Assembly: GCA_007570785.1 (NCBI GenBank)
Contig: ML664199.1
Location: 20,406,597 to 20,470,596, forward strand
Origin: Antilocapra americana
Taxonomy: Eukaryota; Chordata; Mammalia; Artiodactyla; Antilocapridae
Direction of reading: 5' to 3'
DNA length: 64,000 bases
Part shown: positions 21,933-33,889 of the stretch, one piece after another
Layout: each line of letters starts with the position of its first letter
How positions within the stretch are numbered: the first letter of the stretch is position 1
Program-made: the position numbers and the translations under genes
The notes under the pieces: generated by a model
The model's database searches: none
What the model was told of the DNA's origin: nothing
Seen by the model: the letters and a program-made list of their open reading frames with translations, nothing else

Positions 21933-22214
21933 TCAGGCTTTGCCCTGCTTCATTCTGTACTCTAAGGCCAAATTTCCCTGTACTCCAGGTGTTTCTTGAC
22001 TTCCTACTTTTGCATTCCAGTGCCCTATAATGAAAAAGACATCTTTTGGGGGTGTTAGTTCTAAAAGGACTTGTAGGTCTTCATCGAACCATTCAGCTTC
22101 TTCAGCATTACTGGTTGGGGCATAAATTTGGATTACTGTGATATTGAATGGTTTGCCTTGGAAACTAACAGAGATCATTCTGTCGTTTTTTGAGTTTGCA
22201 TCCAAGTACTGCAT
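21933..22214 (-). pseudogene. BovB apurinic-like endonuclease, C-terminal part, D-to-H change
   Basis: Frame of 93 codons: 'LDANSKNDRMISVSFQGKPF', 'NITVIQIYAPTSNAEEAEWF', then 'FFIIGHWNAKVGSQETPGV'. Family members normally read GDWNAKVG. Here the Asp of this conserved DxN-type active-site motif is His (CAC at about 22030), which should inactivate the nicking activity. The N-terminal half is lost through 5' truncation. Confidence 0.88.
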
Positions 22215-22309
22215 TTTAGACTCTCTTGTTGACTATGATGGCTACTCCTTTTCTTCTAAGGGATTCTTGCCCACAGTAGTAGAGATAATGAAGCAGCTAG
22301 TCACAATAC

Positions 22310-23201
22310 CAGACAAATTGGCAGGACTTGAAATATAGGCCTGATTTCTAATAAGAAAAAGAAGTTGAAATTACATATTAACACACAGTGCTGCGTCTTG
22401 TCTAAATTCCAATGTAGCAAAGAAGCAGGTACTGACAGTGATTTATGCTGTAGTGATAACAAACAGACACAGCAAATAGAAAGGAGGAACTTAATTACTC
22501 TTGGATTTCCCCCATTTAAACCCTGGAATAACTGGCAGAAAGAGAAATTTAACTGATGCATGGCAGACCCCAAATGGTCACATTTAAAAGTTAAATTTTG
22601 ATTTTGAGTTTTATTTTAAAAGTTGAATTTCTGCAATTCAGTTTGTAAACGAGAAGTCTGGAGGTTAATGGAGTTTCTATTAAGATATCTGTACACTGCA
22701 GCCAGAATTTCTTTCTTTATGATATATTTCAAGTGTCCAGAAAAGGAGAAAGAGTAATATTACAAATATGTATAGAGTCAGCACTTGGAATGAATACACA
22801 TATTTTGACATATTTTCTGTAGATACTTTAAAAAAAAATATTATAGACATAGTTGGAAAACCCTAATATTCTTCAGTTTCGCTTCCCTGCCCCAGAGCCA
22901 ACATCTCTATCCTGATATTGTTGGATTTTCTTTTAAACATGTTCTGATATTTTTCTCTGTATCTAGTATATCACATAACCTTGAACTTCTAAAAGATTTT
23001 TATATTTGGCTAACTAAGTTCCACACAATAGGGTTTTAGGTATTTTATTTAGATTATGCTGAATTTATTGCTTAATTGGAAAAAAAGCATTTTTTTCATT
23101 TTCATCTTTCCTTTCATGAATTTTGTCTACTCATTCATTGGTCTCCTTTTATGTACTTTAAATAATTTGATTTTTTAAATAATTTTCACCATAATAAATT
23201 T
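22310..23201. other. Non-coding sequence, no recognised feature
   Basis: AT-rich. No gene or confident repeat. Confidence 0.45.
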
Positions 23202-23220
23202 ATATATATATATATATATT
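23202..23220. repeat. (TA)n microsatellite
   Basis: About nine TA units directly adjoining the tail side of a reverse CHR-1 SINE; it may derive from the SINE's A-rich tail. Confidence 0.8.
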
Positions 23221-23425
23221 TTAAATTTTGAGGGTTGCTCTGGGTCTTTACTGTTGCAAGCAGGCTTTCTCTGGTTGGAATAAGTAGGGGATACTCTCGA
23301 GTTATTGAGCACAGGCTCTCGAGAGCTTCTCCATGGCCTGTGGTATCTTTCTGGATCAGGGATCGAACCTATGTCCCCTTCATTGGCAGGTGGATTCTTA
23401 AACATTGGACCATCAGGGAAGTCCA
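23221..23425 (-). mobile_element. CHR-1-like tRNA-derived SINE
   Basis: Reverse orientation: 'gcaggctttctctggttgga', 'gagcacaggctctcgagagc', 'ggatcagggatcgaacctat', 'tggcaggtggattcttaaac', 'ccatcagggaagtcc'. This is the CHR-1 body followed by the reverse tRNA head. Confidence 0.85.
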
Positions 23426-24289
23426 TAATACATTTTTTATTACATCTAATCTTAGGTCAATTTTGGTTTCCTCCTATTATGAAACTGCTTTTTCTAAACA
23501 ATATTATCCAGTTTGCTTGTTACCAGTTCATGGTATAATTTTAATGTCTTCATAATTGTTCTTGTAAACAGCTACCTGGCTGATCTTTCTCACTAATTTA
23601 ACTGGTTTGTCTGTAGACTCTCTTAGATTTTGCCTTACTAGAATTTTTACCACTTCTTTTTTTTTTCTCTTTCACTGCCTAAAACCTCCAGTAAAGCAGT
23701 GAATAGAAGTGGTTTAAAAAAAAAAAGGCACATTTAGGAGAATTTAAGTTCAACAGCTATTATGATGATTTTTTTTAAATTGGTGGTTTAAATAAAATAG
23801 AATACTTACCAGGGCTAGTACAGTGACTCCATGGTGTCAGAGATCAAAGTGGTTAAATCTGGTTGCCCTGTCATTTTTAGGATGTTGTCCTCATCCACAT
23901 GCTCCATTCATAGTTATATATCTAGCTCAGTAGGCAGCAAAGCCTACGTGTCAAGAATGAGATGGGCTCCCTCCATTTCAAGATGCATCCTAAAAGTTAC
24001 ACACATTACTTCCAAAATGGATAAAGGTATACTCATTCATCAGGGAGGCCGGGCCGTATAGGCAGCTATACATCCACTTTAAAATCAGTGGTTATATTAC
24101 TACAGGAGGAAAGAACAGGTATTGGAGGCATCTTTGCTCTGTGACTTTCAAAGAGACTGCTTCTAATATTTTACCCTCTTAATTATGTTTTAAGAAGTTA
24201 TCTCCTACAGCTAGTTATTTTAGGGTTTTTATCACAAGTAAATTCTTTGCCATTTTTTTCTTTACAAATTGCTCATGTAGGATATTTCA
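23426..24289. other. Non-coding sequence, no recognised feature
   Basis: AT-rich with short poly-T (23660) and poly-A (23717) runs. Nothing nameable. Confidence 0.45.
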
Positions 24290-25150
24290 CTTGTTGTTCA
24301 GTCTGTCAGTCATGCCTGACTCTTTGCGACCCCGTGGACTACAGCACACTAGTTTTCCCTGTCCTTCACCATCTCCTGGAGCTTGCTCAAACTCATGTCC
24401 ATTGAGTCAATATGCCATCCAACCATCTCATCCTCTGGCACCACTTTCTCCTCCTGACCTCAATCTTTCCCAGCATCAGGGTCTTTTCTAATGAGTCACG
24501 TCTTCACATCAGGTGGTCAAAGTATTGGAGCTTCAGCTTCAGCATCAGTCTTTCCAATGAATATTCAGGATTCATTTCTTTTAGGATTGACTGATTTGAT
24601 CTCCTTGCAATCCAAGGGACTCTCAAGAGTCTTCTCCAACATCACAGTTCAAAAGCATCAATTCGCTCAGTCTTCTTTATGGTCTAACTCTCACATCCAT
24701 ACATGACTGTTGGTAAAACCATAGCCTTGACTATACAGACCTTTGTTGGCAAAGTAATGCCTCTGCTTTTTAATATGCTGTCTAGGTTTGTCATAGCTTT
24801 CTTCCAAGGAGAAAGTTCTTATAATTTCATGGCTGCAGTCACCATCTGCAATGATTTTGGAACCCAAGAAAATAAAGTCACTGTTTCCATTGTTTTCCCA
24901 TCAATTTGCTATGAAGTGATGGGACTGGATGCCATGATCTTTGTTTTCTGAGTATCGAGTTTTAAGCCAACTTTGTCACTCTCCTGTTTCACCTTCATCA
25001 GTAGGGCTCTTTAGTTCTTCCTCACCTTCTGCCATAAGGGTGGTATCATCTGCATATCTGAGGTTATTGTTATTTCTCCCGGCAATCTTGATTCCAGCTT
25101 GTGCTTCATCCACCCTGGCATTTCACATGATGTACTCTGTATACTAGTTA
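24290..25150 (-). mobile_element. BovB LINE, 5'-truncated (about 0.86 kb)
   Basis: From the 3' end at about 24290 ('cagtctgtcagtcatgcctg') through the C-terminus ('ccaagggactctcaagagtc') to the RT catalytic box near 25040, which on the minus strand still encodes YADD. It ends at the 'gatgtactctgtatac' block. No open frame of useful length. Confidence 0.92.
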
Positions 25151-25974
25151 ATTATTTTATTCCTTTGCTACATCATACTTAGCCAAAGTAAATTATTTAA
25201 AAATATTGCTGGATTTCATTTGCAGGCATTATGTTTGTGACTAGGTTTCCATTTTCTTGAGTGTCATTAATATTTAATCTTATTTTTGTGTATTGCCTTT
25301 ATCTGATTTTGGTGTCAATCTTATATTAATATCAAACTTAAGAATATTGCTTTGTCTCTTTTAATTTATTTTCTGAAACTTTTCTAAAACTTTATAAGAT
25401 ATGTATTACTCATTCCTTGAAAGTTTAGTAAAATTTGTGTAACAATTTCAGCTTGGTTCCTTTGGCACTAGGTGGTAGGAGGTGAGGAATTTTTTCAAAT
25501 TCAATTTATTCTTTTCTGTTGTGCCTTAAGAAAGATTGAAATTTGTATTTTTCCCTAAAACATTCTCTATTTATATAAAGTTTTAAAATTTGCTGGCTGT
25601 AAAGTTTTTCCAGTATTTCTATATGCTTTTATTCAGTTCAATAAAAGCTTTTCCTGTTGGTTTTTCATTCTATGCAATTTATTTGTACCTTCTCTCTCTT
25701 TTTGATTAATTCGGTCAGTATTTTTCTGTTTTATTATTGTTTTCAAAAGAACAGTGATTTATTTTTATTAATTTCTGTTTATTTTCTCTATAATCAATTT
25801 ATTATTATATTTACTCTTTATTTAGGGAGAAGGAAAATTTAACTGTGGTCTAGCTTCTTAAACAGATTTTCAATCTTCCTTACTTTCTATAATATATATT
25901 CAATATAAATTACCCTCTAGGTATTTCACATAAGTATTAATATAGAGTGTTTCTATTGTTGTTTGCATTTAAAT
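25151..25974. other. AT-rich non-coding sequence
   Basis: Strongly T-rich, no gene. Old L1-derived sequence is possible but not supportable. Confidence 0.45.
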
Positions 25975-25984
25975 ATTGTATAAG

Positions 25985-26190
25985 TTTGCTAGATCTCAGT
26001 CACATGTGACTCTTTCTTCCCCATGAACTGTAGCTTGTTAGGCTCCTCTGTCCATGGAATTCTCCAGGCAAGAATAATGGAGTGGGTTGCCATTCCCTTC
26101 TTCAGGGGATCTTCTTAACCAAGGATCAAACCTGGGTCTCCCACACTGCAAGCAGATTCTTTACCATTTGAGCCAAGAGGGAAGCCCTAA
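25985..26190 (-). mobile_element. Bov-tA SINE with target-site duplication
   Basis: Reverse BovA body and reverse tRNA head ('tttgagccaagagggaagcc'). ATTGTATAAG at 25975-25984 and 26191-26200. Confidence 0.92.
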
Positions 26191-26370
26191 ATTGTATAAG
26201 ATAAATTATAATAAGATATTTAGCTTATAAAATATTTATAGTTTTTGGCTTGTTTTCAGTCATATGCTTTTGAATATCTCTTTATATTCTATCTACATTG
26301 CATTAAGATTATGCCATGTCATTCATATGGTATCATGTCTTTGGAAGTTATTAACACTTTTTAGTAGCCT

Positions 26371-26663
26371 AATATATTGCCAATATTTGTACATTTTAAT
26401 GTGTATTTGAATAGAATGTACTCATTCAGTCATGTCAGACTCTCTACAACCACATGGACTTCAGCCCACCAGGCTCCTCTGTCCATAGAATTTTCCAGAC
26501 AAGAGTACTACAGTGGGTTGTCATTTGCTACTCCAGAGGATCTTCCAGACCCAGAGATGAAACCCACATCTCCTGTGGCTCCTGCATTGGCACTGAGCCA
26601 CCTGGGAAGCCCAATATAATGCCAATTTTCTACATTTTAAAGTGCATTTGAATAAAATATACT
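26371..26663. repeat. Long (about 51 bp) direct duplication flanking a SINE
   Basis: 26371-26422 and 26613-26663 are copies at about 85% by eye, both containing 'tacatttta' and ending at a similar 'aatagaatgtact / aataaaatatact'. They sit exactly at the two ends of a reverse Bov-tA. Confidence 0.85.
26423..26612 (-). mobile_element. Bov-tA SINE between long direct repeats
   Basis: Reverse BovA body ('cattcagtcatgtcagactc') to reverse tRNA head ('gagccacctgggaagccc'). Part of the region between the two, around 26560, is shortened. Confidence 0.9.
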
Positions 26664-26879
26664 TTTAGGGTGCAGTATCTACCAAGTTGAACTTTTAGTA
26701 TTTTAAAGTTCTTCTATACCTAATTATTTTTTAGATTTCTGTTATCAGTTTCTTAGGTAGGAGTGTCAAAAATATCTTCTGTAACAGTGCAGAATTTGGC
26801 AGACATTACCTTAAACAACTTTTCAAAGTCTAAATCACTTGTTACTCAACAGATCGTGTATCTCCTGATATGAAACACA

Positions 26880-27315
26880 GAAAACAAGATCATTTCTATA
26901 GTGTTCTTGTCAAAAATATATAACCTCAATCTTATTGTGAGAAAACATCAGATAAGCCCAAATTGAGAGATATTCTATATATAATTAATCAGCATTCTTC
27001 AAAAATGTCAAGGTAATGAAAAACAAATAAAACTGAAGAACTGTCTCAGACTGGAGGTGACTGAGACAGAGAACTAAATGTACCATGGGATCTTTGACTG
27101 GGTCCTACACCAGAAAATGGACATTAGTGGGATAACTGAAAAAAATTTGAATAAAATCTGTATAATAGTTAATAGTATTTATCATTGCTAATTACCAGTT
27201 TGAGCACTGTACTGTTAAGTAATGTGTAAACATTTGAGGAGAAACAGAGTATATGGGAACTTTGAAATATTTTTGAAACTTTTTTAAAATCTAAAATTAC
27301 TTCTACCTAAAAGTT
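26880..27315 (+). mobile_element. Ancient L1M 3' UTR
   Basis: 'aaacatcagataagcccaaa', 'cttcaaaaatgtcaaggtaa', 'gaactgtctcagactggagg', 'atgggatctttgactgggtc', 'tagttaatagtatttatca' and 'tctaaaattac' occur in the order known for old mammalian L1M 3' UTRs. Confidence 0.8.
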
Positions 27316-27996
27316 TTCAATCTTTTCACAATTGTGGGTTTTTTGCATTTTATCTCATAATTATATAGTCTTTTGCTTTATGTATCTTCAGATGGTTTTG
27401 TTAACTAAATACAGGATATTGACCTATATCTTTCAGATAGACAATCACTAAATCAGTCTCTTCAATTCTATTCTGTCCTGATCTGACTAGTCAGCATTCC
27501 ACCAGGAAGAAAAAAACCACACTATACAGAGAATTTGTTGTATAAATGTTGGAGGGTTGAAAGAATTTAAGGCAACTCAGAAAAAATAACTGTGAGAAGC
27601 AGTTATTTTCTCTAGAACAGCAGATGTGAAAAGGAAGGAAAGAACTTCCTAGAACGTATAAGCTCAGAGAAGCTTCCCTGCAGAAATGGTGCTCAGACTG
27701 GTTCTGGGGGTGCCCAGAGAAGCTGGAGACCGAAGCTGACACTGGTGGAGCAGCAGTGGACGAATAGGGAGTCCCTTATCCTTTTTACTCTCTCTAGTGC
27801 CACCTATTGGCAGAATTTAATGGAAGCCAACTGGAAAAACATCTGGGAACTGTAACTAGTCTGCTGAATCCCAGTACCAGGATCACAGAGCACAGTGCAC
27901 AAGAGAGGCCTGGAGCTGAGAGACAGGAGGCAAACACAATACACCCATTAACACTTCCCTTCAAATATAGATTTCCCAATTTAAAATTATAACAAC
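27316..27996. other. Non-coding sequence, possible old repeat at 27780-27960
   Basis: 'gtgccacctattggcagaat' and 'ggagctgagagacaggaggc' recall an old mammalian repeat that I cannot assign. Locally GC-richer than the surroundings, but without a credible exon. Confidence 0.35.
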
Positions 27997-29345
27997 ATCT
28001 TTCTTTTAATACTTGCCAGATATACCTTTATCTTTGTTTTAGAATGTTTTATACCATCAAAATACATTTCCCTTTTAATACTGGAATTAATTTTATTAAC
28101 ATTTAATGTTATTGCTGATATATATGTCCATTTATTTTTAACTTTATTTTTATTTACCATATATTTTATTAAATCAAACTTATTTTTTTCCTTCCTGCCT
28201 CCTACTAGATTTATCAAATTCTATGCATTCGTTAATTTCCCTTCCTGGTCTGAAACATTTATTTTCTATTTCTATTATCTTAGGGATCATCTTCTCCTCT
28301 TCTAAAGTATCTACTTATTCTAAGCCTACTAGAGACCTAAGTAGTCTATATGTCTGTGCTCATGCTTAGGCATGTCCAGCTCTTTGCGACCCCATGGACT
28401 ATAGTCCACCAGGCTCCTCTGTCTATGGGATTTTTCAGGCAAGAATACTGGAGTGGGTTGACATTTCCTCCTCCAGGGGATCTTCCTGACCCAGGGATCG
28501 AACCCATGTTTCCTGTGTCTCCTGCATTGCAGGCAGATTCTTTACTAGCTGAGCCAACTCTATCCACCTCTTAAATCATAGAAGAGACTTAGAATATTTT
28601 AGGTCCATACATTTCTTCCCATTGTCCATGTTATTGCTATCTTCTCTTTTTAAAATAATTCCTCAAATTAATCTTTTATTTTTACAAGTTAATATAGTTA
28701 CAAATTTCTTTGCTTATAATGTCCTCATACATGATGTTTTTGTTCTAGACTCAATTTCCTTCTTGTAATTTTTCTTTCTGCAAGAACATGTGTGTATTAC
28801 ATACACTGATAATATACGATGGTGTCTTTACTTCATAGCTAATCCTGGATGACAACTGATCAGAGTTACAAATTCTAAGATGAAAAAATTATTTTATTTC
28901 TCAGTACTTTGGTGTGCTAAGATTCTTTTATTTGATGTGCTAAGATTTTTACATCAATGTGTCTAGGTATATATTTTGCTTTTATCTTTCCTCCTCAGGA
29001 TTCATTGGGTTTCAAAGCCCAAAGACTCATCTTTTATCTCCTCTAGAGAATTATCGAATATTAACTATTTGGATATTGCCATTCTACCTATTCTCCTTTT
29101 CTGGAATTCTTACTAGACATATATGCAAGTTTAACATTCCGTCCTCCTTGTTTCTATTTCATACCTCCCGTATTTGATTTACATTTTTTGTATTCACAGT
29201 GATTTTTCTCCTCTCTCATATCTTCCTATAAGCTAAGTTTCTTTACCCTTTTAGTTAAATTGCTGTTTAACCTTTTATTTTAATTGCTATCTTTCTGGTT
29301 TCTAAAAATTCAGAATTTCTATTTGGCTGATTGTTAAGATTACGT
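27997..29345 (-). mobile_element. Ancient L1M 5' UTR/ORF1-side fragment
   Basis: 'cttcctgcctcctactagat', 'ggttttatctt'-like stretches, 'gtctaggtatatattttgct', 'tcattgggtttcaaagccca', 'ttctggaattcttactagac' and 'cagaatttctatttggctga' follow the antisense of the 5' part of old L1M. Split by the SINE at 28352-28560. The assignment is from memory and the boundaries are approximate. Confidence 0.45.
28352..28560 (-). mobile_element. Bov-tA SINE
   Basis: Reverse BovA body ('tgtccagctctttgcgaccc') and reverse tRNA head ('attctttactagctgagcca'). Inserted in probable ancient L1M sequence. Confidence 0.92.
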
Positions 29346-29433
29346 ATTTCAACTAAAGGTCACAACTATAACAACTATAAACATTCAAAATTAATAAGGA
29401 AATACTATGAACGACTCTTCCCATAAATTTTAC

Positions 29434-29618
29434 TTCTCTTGTGGCTCAGCTGGTAAAGAATGCCCCTGCAATGAGGGAGACTTGGATGGGATCCCTGGGT
29501 TTGGATGGTCCTCTGGAGAAGGGAAACGCTACCCACTCCAGCATTCCGGCCTAGCGAATTCTATGAACTATGCATGGGTCACAGAGTCAGACATGACTGA
29601 GTGACTTTCACTTCACTT
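29434..29618 (+). mobile_element. Bov-tA SINE with 13-bp target-site duplication
   Basis: tRNA head 'ttctcttgtggctcagctgg', BovA body, and tail 'gagtgactttcacttcactt'. CCATAAATTTTAC is perfect at 29421-29433 and 29619-29631. Confidence 0.95.
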
Positions 29619-29639
29619 CCATAAATTTTACAACATAGA

Positions 29640-31355
29640 CAAATTGTTTTAAAGACATAAATTGCCAACAAAAGTCACTCAAGAAGAAATGGAAAAATGA
29701 AAAATTATTGTATCTATTAAAGGCATTAAATTTATAGTTATAGATGTTCTAACCAAGGAAACTCCATGCTGGCAAATTCTACCAAACAATTAAGAAATGA
29801 ATAATTTCAATTCTATACAAACTCTTCCATAATATGGGAAAGGAGGAAGCATTTACTGACTTATTTTACAAGGCCAGACAAGTAACAGAAATAGGTTACA
29901 AAAATTTTTTTTGGAATCTATTGTTCTTCATGAATCTAGATACAACTATCCTCAACAGAATACTAGTGAATTAAATTAAAGCTAGTAGTGTAAAAAAAGG
30001 GCAGAATATCATGGCCAAATAAGACTTATCCCAGGAGTGCAAATCTAGTTAAGGATTATAAATCAATCATTATAATATCATGTCAGTAAGCTAAAAAATT
30101 TAAAAATGCATTCACATCCCATATACCCGAAAAGAATCATTAGAATTCAATATCCAAAGTGATTCAACGCAACAAGAAAACTCTCACCAGACTCAGAATT
30201 AAAGAGAATTTCCTTCTATTTCCTTAATCTGATAAAGGATAGCTACCAAAAATCTACAGCTAACATCATATGTACTAGTGAAACAATGAATGATTTCCTT
30301 CTAAGATCAGAAATAAAGTGAGAATGTTCTACTTTCATCCCTCCTATTCAATACCATACTGATGATCAGAGCTGACATTACAAATTACTGGTGAGGATTC
30401 AGAATACATGGAATCCCTCATATGTTAGTGGTGGGAATGCAAATTATTACAGCCTCTTTGGAAGATGTTTGGATTTCTTGTAAAGTTACACATTTACTTG
30501 GAGAAGGCAATGGCAAACCACTCCAGTACTCTTGCCTGGAAAATACCATGGATGGAGGAACCTGGTAGGCTACAGTCCATGGGTCTCAAAGAGTTGGACA
30601 CGACTGAGCGCCTTCACTTTCATTTTTTACTTTCATGCATTGGAGAAGGAAATGGCAACCTACTCCAGTGTTCTTGCCTGGAGAATCCCAGGGACAGAGT
30701 AGCCTGGTGGGCTGCCATCTCTGGTGTCGCACAGAGTTGGACACGACTGAAGTGACTTAGCAGCAGCAGCAGCAGGAGCATACATTTACTTATCATATGA
30801 TGTAACAGTCAGATGCCTTAGGTATTTACGTGAAGGATGTTCACACTAATACCTATATGTAAATATTTATAACATCTTTATTAATAACTGCTAAACAATT
30901 ATATAGAAACAATTCATATGTCCATCAACTAGAGAATGAACAAAAAATAATATGACATCTCCATAAAATGGAATACTATTTAGCAATAAAATGGAATGAA
31001 CTCCTGTCCTGGTACATGCAACAACATGGATGAATCTCAGATGCATCAAGTTAGATAAAAGAAGCTACATTCAAAGGGCTTTATATACTGTATAACTTCT
31101 TTTACATGACATTCTGGAAAACCAAAAGCTACTGGGACAGAAAACAAGTTAGTTGTTTTCAGGACCTGTGGCTGGGAGGAGAGATTGACTATAAAGGAGG
31201 GCATAGAAAATATCTGGAGGCAAAGGAGCTGTTTTTATCTTGTTTATAGTGGTGTTGGTTGTACAGCTGTACATGTTTGCCCAAATGTGCAGAACTATAT
31301 ACCCAAAAAGGTGAATTTTACTGCATGTAAATTATGCTTTAATTTACACATTTTT
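29640..31355 (+). mobile_element. Ancient L1 ORF2-to-3' UTR, interrupted by Bov-A2
   Basis: 29690-30370 follows L1 ORF2 RT sequence ('ctggcaaattctaccaaaca', 'atgataaagg'-like stretches, 'cagctaacatcatatgtact'). 30783-31355 follows the ORF2 end and 3' UTR ('atgtccatcaactagagaat', 'tggaatactatttagcaata', 'acatgcaacaacatggatga', 'aaaaggtgaattttactgca'). No frame survives. Confidence 0.85.
30500..30781 (+). mobile_element. Bov-A2 SINE with target-site duplication, nested in L1
   Basis: Two forward BovA units ('ggagaaggcaatggcaaacc' at 30500; 'ggagaaggaaatggcaacct' at 30643), a TTTCA-rich linker and a (CAG)n end. ACATTTACTT at 30490-30499 and 30782-30791. Confidence 0.95.
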
Positions 31356-33889
31356 AAAGTATTCGCTCTTCTTTGGTACTGTCTTACCAGGTTTAATGGT
31401 TTTCTTCTTTCTGTTCCGTCTTTTACATTTCTGACATACTTACCTTAAAATCTCTTCATGTTGTTTATGGTTTCTTCTTGAGATATTTTGCCATCAGCAA
31501 TGGCTCTGTGTTTTTCTTAGTAACTGTACCTGTGGTTCTATTGCTTAATACTGTCAGTGTGAATTTGGACCCAGAGCTATTCAAAGCACAGACGGGGGTT
31601 ATATAGATTTTTCCTACCAATGGCACTAGAAAATGCTGGTTTCTTATTGCTTCCAAACCACCAGATAATTTTTTCCTATTCTCAGTTTCCTGAACATAGC
31701 AACTCTCTCTAGCTCAGTTTCAGCATTCTGATTTGCCTGGATTTAATTTCTCATCACATGCCCATGTAGATATTAAAACCCAGGCATCAAGTTCCTGAGA
31801 TCCCCCATGAGACATTCAGCTTCAGTAAGAGCTCACTATTCTCCCTGATTTCAGTCTTCGTTTCTGGCAGCTAAGTTTTCCATTTCTTGGGTTCACATTC
31901 AGATGTGCATTTCAATTACTATATTTCCTAACACTTTCTGTGCTTGGATCCAGAAAGTGATTGAGTGGAATTTCACATCACTTAAGTCTGCCCTATTGGC
32001 TGAAAGTCTCACGACAATATTTCCTAACATACAATTCTGACATCACTTGGGTTTTTTCATACATGAAAGGTGAGTTGGAATGTTAACTTAATTGTACATT
32101 TTGGAAAAGAAATGTTCATCTTGATTTTCTATATTTTGCTTTTTGTTATTTGTTTTGTATTCCGTTACATGACCTGAATTTTCTACTAAGTACTTCATGT
32201 TTTAGTAAAAGTTTTGTTGTTGCTTACATAGTGAGTGTATAATATCCTTAATATATGAGTAATTCATTCAGGTAGATTCAGAATTAAACCAAATAAGTGT
32301 CACTAATTTAACCCACAAACAACTCAGACTTCTTTGTAGCCCAGCTTCAGAGTCCAAGAAAACCTAAAAGTTGAGATGTATAAAGTATCCACATAAGGGA
32401 TACATTCTCATTTCTTTCAGAGAACTCAGATTTGGTAATTAAATTATCCAATTTTAAACAGAGTAGCTTAAAACAGTAGTATCATCCCCTGTTTGTTATA
32501 GTACTTTAAGAAAAATACAATATTTCTGCAATAATTTATAAAACTGCCAAAGGATATATAAGTTAATAATGCTGTATAATAGATCACTAGATTTAGAACA
32601 TCTGACTGGAAAAGCTGGAAATGAGAAGTTTAAAGTTCAAGGAGGTCTGAAATCTAACAAGCTTAATCAAAGGAAAAGATGTGAAATTTTCACAAAAAGG
32701 AGTCTGCAAAGCCACACACACAGAAAGACTCTGCCAGTGTGGGAAAAGAATGGCAACTTTTTCCTATTAAGAAAAAATAAAAATAGGTCACATTGTTGAC
32801 CTTGGCCATCCTCTGGCATAGTCATGTCACAGTCATAACACAGAGCATCACATAAATGGCCAAGGGGCTCGCAACATGTGAGAACAATTTCTGAAAAGGG
32901 GGTAGGAAATCAATTCATACTAATTTTAACTCCCTCTTGTTTCTGCAAAGCCTCATCTTTATTTCTTGGTGAACTTTAACACCCTCAGACTCCTTGACAC
33001 AGTCAGTTTTTGTGCAGTTCCCCTTAGACTACAAAAGAGATCACTGGACCATAGACGGTGCAACAGATAAACATGACCTATCTTGTACTAAAAATGAGTA
33101 TGTCATACTGAGCTGAAAGAAGAGAATTAGACAGGGTAAATATGGTCCAGATGTAGGATCAGATCACAGGCAGAAGTGCATTAAGATTTACCTTTCAAAA
33201 TGGCACAGCAATTTTTTATACTTATCATCAAAAACTTCATCAAAAAACAGCTCTAAATCTAAAATTAAACTTCACTCCAATATCACTGGCTAGTGTTGCT
33301 CACACATCAACCAACAGCTCAAAGAAAAACACTCATTACATGTAAACTTGTATCCATATTTTGCTGAGCACTATTGTAAAGATAAGAAATGTAGAAAAAT
33401 ATCTTACATTTCAAAAATACTTTGTTATTTATAAAACACTTTACTGTTAGCATAGGCAAAGGGTAACAGTATCTATTATATTCCTCTTAATTTCTGATTA
33501 CAGTAGATACACACACACACCAAATTAAACAAAAGAGAAGTTGAGTATACAAACTATATATTAAATATATGAAGAAAAAGAGTTGGAAAGAGGAACTTTA
33601 TGACTTTCCATAGGAAATGGATGGAAAATAATATGTATTTGAATATGCCTAAATTCATTCCCTGAAAAAAAAATGGCACAGGTCACTTAAAAAAAAAAAA
33701 ACACTTTAATCTACTCCTGTTCTTAGACTCTAATGTGTAGATCCAGAGTCTGTATTTACCAGTAAACTGGTGAACATTTGTCAGCTCCAAGAGGCATGCT
33801 TCCTGAGTTTGACAGATTTTACCAGTAACCCTACCCTTCGCCAGTGCCTCTGTTTACACACCTATTTAGACACTTAAGTTTTTAAATAC
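31356..33889. other. Repeat-poor non-coding sequence
   Basis: No confident repeat or gene. 31430-31700 may be old L1M antisense. Short tracts: (AC)6 at 33509-33520 and poly-A at 33690-33702. A 9-bp inverted repeat CTTGGCCAT/ATGGCCAAG lies at 32801-32809 and 32856-32864. Confidence 0.4.

Larger units (their letters stand above)
19629..22293 (-). mobile_element. Near-complete reverse BovB LINE (2.67 kb) with 16-bp TSD
   Basis: Longest BovB in the window; full elements are about 3.1-3.2 kb. From right to left it holds the C-terminal part of the endonuclease, the linker, the RT with an intact YADD box, the C-terminus and the 3' end at 19629. CAGCTAGTCACAGTAC (19613-19628) and CAGCTAGTCACAATAC (22294-22309) flank it and define one insertion truncated by about 500 bp at its 5' end. 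The coding region is broken by several frameshifts and stops. Confidence 0.96.

Noticed and set aside
30465..30755. 96-codon frame
   Set aside because: It covers Bov-A2, whose sequence is often open by chance; the same is true of the frames at 858-1196, 28346-28574, 43315-43714 and 55781-56196.
27997..31355. A single twin-primed ancient L1 (reverse 5' part at 28-29.3 kb, forward 3' part at 29.7-31.4 kb)
   Set aside because: The two parts are not adjacent in L1: about 1 kb or more of ORF2 would be missing. No flanking duplication is visible, so two old fragments is the safer reading.
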